A stretch of DNA of 64,000 nt from an uncultured Bacteroidales bacterium (GTDB lineage: Bacteria; Bacteroidota; Bacteroidia; Bacteroidales; UBA3824): the NCBI GenBank assembly GCA_937877455.1, contig CALFIU010000087.1, positions 1-64,000 on the forward strand, in the 5' to 3' direction. Shown here one piece after another: positions 23,789 to 31,136 of this stretch. The notes under the pieces are model-generated. The model saw only the letters and a list, made by a program, of their open reading frames with translations. It ran no database searches and had not been told where the DNA came from. The first letter of the stretch is position 1, and every line of letters starts with the position of its first letter. The position numbers were made by a program, and so were the translations under genes.

Positions 23789-25306
23789 TTAAAATGGAGC
23801 TTCTCCACTGAAGTCCTGAACGGGTGCTTGTACAGTGGTTACTGGTGTCAGTTCTGTGTTGCGTTTGCTGCCTACGGTCTGCATCATTACTCCATTATCG
23901 TCTATTGGTGAAATTAGACCTTGACTATCCCATTCTTCAAAACGTGCAAACTCAGCACGGAAATGCAAGTTAACATCGCATATTTCACCGTTTCGGTGCT
24001 TGGCTATTATTATTTGACCAAGACCTTCGGTAGAATTACCTTCCTCGTCTTGTAGTATTCCAAATTTTTCGGGACGGTGGATAAAACAAACAATGTCGGC
24101 ATCCTGCTCTATTGCACCAGATTCGCGAAGGTCGCTCAATTGTGGTCGTTTGTCGCCAGCACGCATTTCTACGCTTCGGTTCAACTGCGATAGTGCTATT
24201 ATTGGCACGTTGAGTTCTTTGGCTATAGATTTTATACCACGCGAAATGGTTGACACCTCTTGCTCTCGATTATTGCGAACTTCTGGTGGTCCAGTCATGA
24301 GTTGTAGGTAGTCTATTATAACAAGACCTATGTCGTGTTGCATTTTTAGACGGCGACATTTTGCTCTTAATTCAAATAACGATATGGCTGCGGTGTCGTC
24401 GATGTAGAGTGGTGCATCTTCAAGATTTTTTATCTTATAGTCGAGTTGTGTCCACTCGTGAGGTTCAAGTTTGCCACTTCGTATTTTTTCGCTTGAAAGT
24501 TCTGTTTCCGAAACTATTAAACGATTAACGAGTTGAACTGCCGACATTTCCAACGAGAAAATAACCACAGGAACTTTTAGATTTACGGTCATGTTTCTTG
24601 CCATTGATAGCACAAATGCTGTTTTACCCATTGAAGGACGGGCTGCAATAACTATCATGTCGCTACGTTGCCAACCTTGTGTAATACGGTCGAGAGAACT
24701 AAATCCAGAGGGAACGCCACTTAGACCATCGGTGCGTTTTGATGCCTCCTCAATTTGCTTAATTGATTCTTTGAGAACCTCGCCCATGCTTTGGGTTTCG
24801 TTTTTTATGTTGCCGTATGCAAGGTCGAATATTTCTTTTTCTGAAAAATTGAGCAAATCGTCAACATCAATACCAGGATCAAAAGCACGATTTTCTATTT
24901 CTGCTGCAACTTTTATTAACTCGCGTTGTATGTATTTTTGAGCTATAATTCTTGCGTGAAACTCCAAGTGTGCTGCCGAACCTACTTTGTCGGTTAACGA
25001 TGCTATGTAGTATGCACCTCCAACTTCGTCAAGTATGCCTTTAGCTCTTAGTTGCTCCGTAACTGTGTATATGTCTATTGGAAGATGTTTTGTTGACAAC
25101 TCAAGTATGCATTCGTAAATGCGTTTGTTTGCTTCGCTATAAAAACTGTCGGGTTTTAGAATGCTCATTACATCTATTTCCGAACCTTTTTCGAGCATTA
25201 TTGCACCAAGAACAGTTTCTTCGAGTTCTAATGCTTGCGGCGGTATGCGACCATACTGCATGTTGAGGTCGTCAACTTGCTTACGTTTATTTTTATAGTC
25301 TGCCAT
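23789..25306 (-). CDS. dnaB: Replicative DNA helicase
   Basis: A 505-residue hexameric helicase that unwinds DNA at the replication fork. The N-terminal domain (IPPQALELEETVLGAIM) and the RecA-like C-terminal domain are both present. Walker A is AARPSMGKTAF, Walker B VIIDYLQLM, then RGIKSIAKELNVPIIALSQLNR and DLRESGAIEQDADIV. No intein interrupts it. The stop of accA is 2 bp upstream, so the two housekeeping genes share a transcript from the accA promoter. Confidence 0.97.
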   Translation of the reverse strand: MADYKNKRKQVDDLNMQYGRIPPQALELEETVLGAIMLEKGSEIDVMSILKPDSFYSEANKRIYECILELSTKHLPIDIYTVTEQLRAKGILDEVGGAYYIASLTDKVGSAAHLEFHARIIAQKYIQRELIKVAAEIENRAFDPGIDVDDLLNFSEKEIFDLAYGNIKNETQSMGEVLKESIKQIEEASKRTDGLSGVPSGFSSLDRITQGWQRSDMIVIAARPSMGKTAFVLSMARNMTVNLKVPVVIFSLEMSAVQLVNRLIVSETELSSEKIRSGKLEPHEWTQLDYKIKNLEDAPLYIDDTAAISLFELRAKCRRLKMQHDIGLVIIDYLQLMTGPPEVRNNREQEVSTISRGIKSIAKELNVPIIALSQLNRSVEMRAGDKRPQLSDLRESGAIEQDADIVCFIHRPEKFGILQDEEGNSTEGLGQIIIAKHRNGEICDVNLHFRAEFARFEEWDSQGLISPIDDNGVMMQTVGSKRNTELTPVTTVQAPVQDFSGEAPF

Positions 25307-25308
25307 TT

Positions 25309-26262
25309 TTAGACTTCCTTATATACGCCCATGTTGGCAAATTTTTCAAGTCGTTGTTTTAGTAACTCGTCAACTGGTATTTTGTTTAACTCGGCAAGTG
25401 TGTCAATGATTTTTTGTTTTACAATTTTGAAAGTTTCTTCATGGTTGTTATGAGCACCTCCATCGGGTTCTGGAATTATACCATCAATGAGTTTGTTGGC
25501 GTACATGTCTGCTGCTGATAGTTTTAGAGCTTCTGCTGCTTCGCGTTTAAAATCCCAACTTCTCCATAATATGCTTGAGCAACTTTCGGGGGCTATTACA
25601 GAATACCAAGTGTTTTCCAACATGTAAACTCTGTCGCCTACGCCTATTCCTATTGCTCCGCCGCTTGCCCCTTCGCCAATAACTATGCATATTACTGGTA
25701 CTCGTAACTTAAACATTTCATATATGTTGCGTGCTATTGCCTCTGCTTGCCCGCGTTCTTCTGCTTCAATGCCTGGGTATGCACCGGGAGTATCAATTAG
25801 GGTTATTATGGGTTTGTTGAATTTTTCGGCAAGTTTCATAAGTCGTAGTGCCTTTCTGTATCCTTCGGGGTTGGCCATACCAAAATTGCGATATTGACGC
25901 ATCTTTGTGTTTACGCCTTTTTGTTGACCTATTACCATTACCGATTGCCCATCAATGCGTCCAAAACCTCCAATCATTGCCTTGTCGTCGTGGCATTGAC
26001 GGTCGCCGTGTAGTTCTATAAAATCTTCAAATATTGTTTCCATATATTCGAGTGTGTATGGACGCATTGGATGGCGTGATACCTGCACTCTTTGCCACGG
26101 ACTTAGATTCTGGTAAATTTCTTTGCGCGTGGCAATTATCTTGCCTTCAAGTTCTTCTATTGCGCTGTCTATATCAACGCTGCCTGCCGCCTTTATTTCT
26201 TTTGCCTTGGAAAGCTGCGCTTCTAATTCTTCTATGGGTTTTTCAAAGTCGAATAATTCCAT
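25309..26262 (-). CDS. accA: Acetyl-CoA carboxylase carboxyltransferase, alpha subunit
   Basis: A 317-residue subunit that with AccD transfers the carboxyl group from biotin to acetyl-CoA, making malonyl-CoA. Seen: N-terminal FEKPIEELEAQL coiled segment, VSRHPMRPYTLEYM, DTPGAYPGIEAEERGQAEAIARN, and the oxyanion-type GEGASGGAIGIGVGD. SVIAPESCSSILWR is also diagnostic. The frame extends to 26325, but the preceding residues overlap the promoter, so the ATG at 26262 is chosen. It is the first gene of a unit with dnaB. Confidence 0.96.
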   Translation of the reverse strand: MELFDFEKPIEELEAQLSKAKEIKAAGSVDIDSAIEELEGKIIATRKEIYQNLSPWQRVQVSRHPMRPYTLEYMETIFEDFIELHGDRQCHDDKAMIGGFGRIDGQSVMVIGQQKGVNTKMRQYRNFGMANPEGYRKALRLMKLAEKFNKPIITLIDTPGAYPGIEAEERGQAEAIARNIYEMFKLRVPVICIVIGEGASGGAIGIGVGDRVYMLENTWYSVIAPESCSSILWRSWDFKREAAEALKLSAADMYANKLIDGIIPEPDGGAHNNHEETFKIVKQKIIDTLAELNKIPVDELLKQRLEKFANMGVYKEV

Positions 26263-26294
26263 ATTTTTTGTTTTTTCTAAAAATAATAATGCTG

Positions 26295-26326
26295 CAAAAT
26301 TAAGTAATAATCTTTGATTTTGCAAG
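26295..26326 (-). promoter_or_regulatory. sigma-ABfr promoter of accA-dnaB
   Basis: On the minus strand TAATTTTG (26302-26295) is preceded 20 bp upstream by TTG (26325-26323). The start codon of accA is 32 bp downstream. Confidence 0.7.
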
Positions 26327-26393
26327 GCAATGAAGTTTTCTTTTTATTTATAGTGTGTTACAATTTTTTTGTTAATAGTGTGTTTAAAAATTA

Positions 26394-27785
26394 TTATTTG
26401 TTGTTAAGATAATCGTTAAGTGCTTTTATTGCCTTTGGATAAAGCAGAAACAATGCTACAACGTTTATCCAAGTTGTTAGACCTACTCCTATATCACCAA
26501 TTTTCCATGTAAGATCGGCTCCGTTTGTAGAACCAAAAACTACAGCCGATAACAATACAATTTGTCCAAAGCGTATGCAAATTTTTTCTTTTCGAGGATT
26601 GTCGGGCGTGCCGCTGTGGTGAAAAATGTAGGTTAGTGCAGATTCTGAATAAAAATAATATGCCATTATGGTTGTGAAAACAAAAAATACAAGTGCAATG
26701 CCAACAAATTGTGCTCCAGTGTGGTTGAATACTGTATTTACTGCTGCTTGTGTGTATTGAGGGTAGTTTGTACCCAATTCTAGTGCGTTGGTTACGATTA
26801 TTGTGTTGGTTTGGCTGTCTATGATGTTGTAACATCCCGACGAAAGTATCATTAGAGCGGTTACTGTACATACAAGAAGTGTGTCGATATATACAGAAAA
26901 TGCTTGAGCAAGACCTTGTTGTGCAGGGTGTGGAACGTCGGCTGAAGCTGAAACTATTGCTCCTCCACCTTGCCCTGCTTCGTTGGAGAAGATTCCGCGT
27001 TTTACACCCATCATTATTGTAGAACCTATTATTCCTCCGCCAAGCGCACCTACACCAAAGGCTTCTTTAAATATTATGGTAATAATGTTTGGAATGTCAT
27101 TAATGTGAAAAAATATTACAATCATTGCTAACGTTATATAACCTAATGCCATAAAAGGTGTTACTATGGATGCAACTTTTGATATTCGTTTTATACCTCC
27201 TATTACTACAAGTCCAACAAGTGTGGCAAGTACTAATCCAGCGTATATTGGAGGAATGTTAAAGGCGGTTTGCATTGCAGAACTTACACCGTTGGCTTGC
27301 ACTGCTGGCAAAAGTGTGCCATAACCAATAATAGTGGCTATGGCGAATGTTATTCCTATTTTTTTGTGTCCAAGTCCGATGTGTATATAGGCAAATGGTC
27401 CACCGCGAAACACGCCATTGTGTTTGAATTTATATATTTGTGCGAGTGTGGATTCTGTATATGCAGTGGCAGCACCAAAAAATGCTATTAGCCACATCCA
27501 AAATACTGCACCGGGTCCACCAAAACCTATTGCCGATGCTACTCCTACTATGTTGCCAGTTCCTACGCGTCCTGATAGGGCTATACAAAAGGCTTGGAAT
27601 GATGTTATGCCTTTGGAAGTTGCGTTGTTACGGCTGCCGAATAGCGATTTTACCATTAGTCCGATGCGTGTAATCTGAATAAAACGGGTTTTGTAACTTA
27701 GGAATATTCCAGCTGCGATGAGTACTACTACAAGTACTGGACTCCATATTATACTATTGATAATGTCGATTATTTTTTCTAACAT
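26394..27785 (-). CDS. Alanine or amino-acid:cation symporter (AGCS family)
   Basis: A 463-residue integral membrane transporter with about 11 hydrophobic helices. Family blocks: ALSGRVGTGNIVGVASAIGFGGPGAVFWMW (TM3 cation/substrate site), FRGGPFAYI, and GIFSNEAGQGGGAIVSASA. These are diagnostic of the sodium/alanine or glycine symporters (AGCS, AlsT/DagA). It imports a small neutral amino acid with Na+ or H+; the exact substrate cannot be told. The frame begins at 27824, but the first 13 codons overlap radA, so the ATG at 27785 is preferred. Confidence 0.93.
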   Translation of the reverse strand: MLEKIIDIINSIIWSPVLVVVLIAAGIFLSYKTRFIQITRIGLMVKSLFGSRNNATSKGITSFQAFCIALSGRVGTGNIVGVASAIGFGGPGAVFWMWLIAFFGAATAYTESTLAQIYKFKHNGVFRGGPFAYIHIGLGHKKIGITFAIATIIGYGTLLPAVQANGVSSAMQTAFNIPPIYAGLVLATLVGLVVIGGIKRISKVASIVTPFMALGYITLAMIVIFFHINDIPNIITIIFKEAFGVGALGGGIIGSTIMMGVKRGIFSNEAGQGGGAIVSASADVPHPAQQGLAQAFSVYIDTLLVCTVTALMILSSGCYNIIDSQTNTIIVTNALELGTNYPQYTQAAVNTVFNHTGAQFVGIALVFFVFTTIMAYYFYSESALTYIFHHSGTPDNPRKEKICIRFGQIVLLSAVVFGSTNGADLTWKIGDIGVGLTTWINVVALFLLYPKAIKALNDYLNNK

Positions 27786-27798
27786 TGGTTGTTGGTGG

Positions 27799-29166
27799 TT
27801 ATTGATTTTTGTGGGCGTATGCAAATAAGTGTCGGAACACTTCTTCTATTTTGCTAACAAGTACAATTTCTATGCTGTGCTTTATGTTGGCTATGTTTTT
27901 TTTATGGCTTTGCGATAGGAATATGCGTTTGAATCCAAGTTTTTCTGCCTCTGCTATTCGTTGTTCTATACGGCTTACTGGCCTGATTTCGCCTGTAAGT
28001 CCAACTTCTCCAGCAAAACAGGTGAGGTAGTCGATAGGTATGTCGAGGTCGCTGCTAAGTACGGCGGCAAGTACGGAGAGATCCATGGCGGTGTCGTTTA
28101 TTTTTATTCCGCCTGCTATATTTAGAAACACATCTTTGGTGCTTAGTCTAAATCCTGCACGTCGTTCTATTACAGCAAGTAGCATATTGAGCCTTTTGTA
28201 GTCGAATCCTGTGGAACTACGTTGTGGTACTCCGTATGCTGCCGTGCTTACAAGTGCTTGCACTTCTACCATAAACGGTCGCATACCTTCTATGGCGGCG
28301 GATATTGTTACTCCTGAAACGTTTTCGTCGTGGTTGTGTAGTAGAAGTTCACTTGGGTTTTCAACTTGTCGTAGTCCATCGTGCAACATCTCAAAAATGC
28401 CAACTTCGGATGTTGTACCAAATCGATTTTTTATTCCGCGTAAAACTCTGTAAACATGTGTACTATCTCCTTCAAATTGAAGTACTGTGTCAACCATGTG
28501 TTCAAGTATTTTTGGACCTGCTATGTTGCCTTCTTTGTTGATATGGCCAATAAGTACCACGGGAACGTTGTATTGTTTGGCGTGACGTATGAGCAAATCG
28601 GCACATTCGCGTATCTGCGTTATTGTGCCTGGCGATGATTCTACGTTTTCTGTTCGTAAAGTCTGTATGGAGTCTATAACCACCAATCCAGGATTGTATT
28701 CTTTAATGGCTGGTATAATGTTTTCTACAGTAACTTCGCAAAGTATTAGACATGAGTCTGTTGTGTGATGAAGTCTATCAGCACGTAGTTTTATTTGTGA
28801 TGCGCTTTCTTCGCCTGATACATAAAGTGTTCGTTGTGGAATGTTGAGAGCAATTTGGAGCGAAAGAGTAGATTTGCCTATGCCAGGCTCTCCACCAATA
28901 AGTACCACCGAACCGGGTACTATGCCGCCTCCAAGAACTCGATTGAACTCTTGATTTTTTGTGTCAATGCGATTGGTTTCGGCTATCTCTATATCTTCTA
29001 TTTTAAGTGCTTTGACTGTTGATGTTATGCGCGATGTAGTTGTTTTCTGTGTGGCAGTTATTTCTTCTTGGTAAGTATTCCATTGCCCACACGAAGGACA
29101 TTTACCTATCCATTTTGAAGTGGTTGCTCCGCAGTTTTGACAAACGTAAATTGTTTTGGCTTTCAT
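27799..29166 (-). CDS. radA: DNA repair protein RadA
   Basis: A 455-residue RecA-like branch-migration ATPase. N-terminal zinc finger CQNCG...CPSCGQW; Walker A IGGEPGIGKST; the RadA-specific KNRFGTTSEVG motif; and a C-terminal Lon-protease-like domain (GGIKINDTAMDLSVLAA, GEVGLTGEIRPV). It processes recombination intermediates. The frame opens further upstream (29235), but the zinc finger starts right after the ATG at 29166 and the upstream part overlaps the GNAT gene, so 29166 is the start. It begins 1 bp after the GNAT stop codon. Confidence 0.96.
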   Translation of the reverse strand: MKAKTIYVCQNCGATTSKWIGKCPSCGQWNTYQEEITATQKTTTSRITSTVKALKIEDIEIAETNRIDTKNQEFNRVLGGGIVPGSVVLIGGEPGIGKSTLSLQIALNIPQRTLYVSGEESASQIKLRADRLHHTTDSCLILCEVTVENIIPAIKEYNPGLVVIDSIQTLRTENVESSPGTITQIRECADLLIRHAKQYNVPVVLIGHINKEGNIAGPKILEHMVDTVLQFEGDSTHVYRVLRGIKNRFGTTSEVGIFEMLHDGLRQVENPSELLLHNHDENVSGVTISAAIEGMRPFMVEVQALVSTAAYGVPQRSSTGFDYKRLNMLLAVIERRAGFRLSTKDVFLNIAGGIKINDTAMDLSVLAAVLSSDLDIPIDYLTCFAGEVGLTGEIRPVSRIEQRIAEAEKLGFKRIFLSQSHKKNIANIKHSIEIVLVSKIEEVFRHLFAYAHKNQ

Positions 29167-29167
29167 A

Positions 29168-29740
29168 TTATTTTTTTGCGTTTTTATCGCATATTTCAAA
29201 CACCGTGGGTGGGTCGAGTTTTGGAAATGGAACAAATTCTTTTGGCTCTTGCAACGTGCTTATTGCTTTGTGATAGAGAGTGATGTCGTGCCATGTTCCG
29301 TTTTTGAAAGCTGCTTTGGGAAGTATGCAAAGCGGTTTAAATCCTCTACTGCGGTGTAAACTCTCGCCCATAAGGTTTGGGCGTGTTACGTATGCGAATA
29401 TGTTGGCTGTGTTTTGCAATTTGAGTAGGTCTATTAGTGTATTGTAAAGATAAGACCCACTTTTTCTGCCTTGAAATTTTTTGTCAACATAAACTGTTGT
29501 TCTTGCGTCCCATTGGTATGATTGATAGTCGCGAAACGTTTCTGCGTATGCAAACCCAGTAATTACGCCTGCTTTTTCGCAAACGAGCCATGGATATCTT
29601 TGGGTTACATTTTTTATTTTATCGGCTATAAATTGTGCCGTGGGTTGTTGAAAATCTAAATAAAATGGTGTGTCAACATACTGCGATAGTATGTCGGCAA
29701 ATATTTGAGAATCTTCTGTTGTTGCAAGTCTTATGTACAT
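29168..29740 (-). CDS. GNAT family N-acetyltransferase (phosphinothricin acetyltransferase-like)
   Basis: A 190-residue acetyltransferase. The blocks GFAYAETFRDYQSYQWDART-VYVDKKFQGRKSGSYLY (acetyl-CoA pyrophosphate loop QGRKSG) and the GESLHRSRGFKP motif A/B region match the Pat/YncA subgroup, which acetylates small amine or amino-acid analogues. In this context it may modify a metabolite, but the substrate is unknown. It lies between the degenerate GlpD-like gene (34 bp upstream) and radA (1 bp downstream). Confidence 0.8.
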   Translation of the reverse strand: MYIRLATTEDSQIFADILSQYVDTPFYLDFQQPTAQFIADKIKNVTQRYPWLVCEKAGVITGFAYAETFRDYQSYQWDARTTVYVDKKFQGRKSGSYLYNTLIDLLKLQNTANIFAYVTRPNLMGESLHRSRGFKPLCILPKAAFKNGTWHDITLYHKAISTLQEPKEFVPFPKLDPPTVFEICDKNAKK

Positions 29741-29774
29741 CTTTTATATTTGCTTTTTGTTGACGTTTTTTTGT

Positions 29775-31073
29775 TTATTGTTTGTTGTTAATCGTCAATT
29801 GTACACCGTTGCCTTCGTGTTGCAAACGGTATTTTTTTACAGCTTCCAAAAATGCCTTGGTGCCATCGTTAAAATCGCGGTAAATATCGTAAAAATTATT
29901 TATAATCTCATCAATTTCTGTCCCAAAATCGAAAACTGTTGTTTTAAAACGGTTTATGTCAACGTTCATCAACTTTACCTCGTCGTATTTTCTATCTGCA
30001 TATTCTATTATATTAAAAGGTGTTGGGTCGAAGTCAAAATTGCTGCCAACAAGTTTGAATTTGTCGAAATACGATAGCGGATTTTTGTTGGTGTTGAGTA
30101 ATTTGGCTACGTTATCACTTGCTTTTAGAAGTGATACACATGGATTTTCACCAGCTGGAACTGTGTTTACGCTTTGTACAGTAAAGTCTGTTGGTCTAAA
30201 TGCTGCTCCGTCTATGGATTCGTTTATTATGTCGGCAATGGCTGATATTTCGCCAGAAATGGCTGCTATTTTGTCGCTATATTCGTATGCTTGTTGAGAT
30301 ATACAAAAATAATCGTATCTGTTGAATAGGTATATGTCTATTTTGCCGTTGTTTATGTACACAGGTTGTTTAATGGGACTTCTGTTGATGGGTGTTTTTA
30401 AAAAAATACGTTTTTTTAATTTTAGTCCTATTGGGTCAAAATCCATGTTGGGTGCATTGTTTACCTCAAAATTTCGTTTAAGTTTGTTGCACCTAAAATA
30501 CATTGATTTTCCATTGGGAGACATACCCGTAAATTGTGAATATCTTATAACTATGCTGCCGAGATTTTCTAATGTTTTGAAAACACTAACGTAAAATCTT
30601 GTTTCGTTCATTCTGTATGCCTTAGCTACTCTTACAATGTGATTTTCGGAGGGACCACAGCCATCGGCAAACACACCTGATTTCTGCCAATTGGCTTTTG
30701 GTGGTATTTCTTTTAACGTTAATGCATCTTTTATTACTTTTAATATATTGCGTTGCCAACTTATTGCGTAGCATTTGTTAAAATAAAAAGTGTTTGGCGA
30801 TATTTTATTGAGTATTGTTGCGCCATAGTCAAGTTGTTTTTGTGAATAAGTACTCTTTTGTTTATATCCGTTTACAGGTTGTTCGTTGATGTATCTAACG
30901 TACCTAACGTTTGAAAACATAAAGTCGTCTTGGAATATAAGACATACTTTTTTTCCTGTGGCGGCTAACAGCAAGGCGGTGAGTGCGGCGGTAAAATCCG
31001 CGTTGTAGAGCACAAAATCAAATTTTATGCTTGATGTTTTAATCACCGATTGTTCAAGGTCTAAATGTTTCAT
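29775..31073 (-). CDS. GlpD-like protein with a degenerate FAD-binding site
   Basis: A 432-residue protein resembling FAD-dependent glycerol-3-phosphate dehydrogenase along its length. The usual VIGGGITG is LYNADFTA here, so the glycine dinucleotide motif is gone, yet the following helix and VCLIFQDDF (compare VALVEKDDF) fit. Later, MNETRFYVSVFKTLENLGSI fits the VDDARLVL block, and GKIDIYLFNRYDYFCISQQ occupies the place of GRVLFAIPW...IGTTDT. Alignment is by eye. It probably cannot bind FAD in the usual way. It is separated by 63 bp from the divergent Big_5 lipoprotein gene. A structural or regulatory role, or pseudo-enzyme, is inferred. Confidence 0.55.
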   Translation of the reverse strand: MKHLDLEQSVIKTSSIKFDFVLYNADFTAALTALLLAATGKKVCLIFQDDFMFSNVRYVRYINEQPVNGYKQKSTYSQKQLDYGATILNKISPNTFYFNKCYAISWQRNILKVIKDALTLKEIPPKANWQKSGVFADGCGPSENHIVRVAKAYRMNETRFYVSVFKTLENLGSIVIRYSQFTGMSPNGKSMYFRCNKLKRNFEVNNAPNMDFDPIGLKLKKRIFLKTPINRSPIKQPVYINNGKIDIYLFNRYDYFCISQQAYEYSDKIAAISGEISAIADIINESIDGAAFRPTDFTVQSVNTVPAGENPCVSLLKASDNVAKLLNTNKNPLSYFDKFKLVGSNFDFDPTPFNIIEYADRKYDEVKLMNVDINRFKTTVFDFGTEIDEIINNFYDIYRDFNDGTKAFLEAVKKYRLQHEGNGVQLTINNKQ

Positions 31074-31136
31074 TTTTTTTTGTTTTCTTTGCCAAAAATA
31101 TGAATATCCTGCAAAATATAGAAAATAAAGATTGCA

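Noticed and set aside
23789..25306. Replication origin near dnaB
   Set aside because: No DnaA-box cluster, dnaA or dnaN is visible; dnaB is commonly far from oriC.
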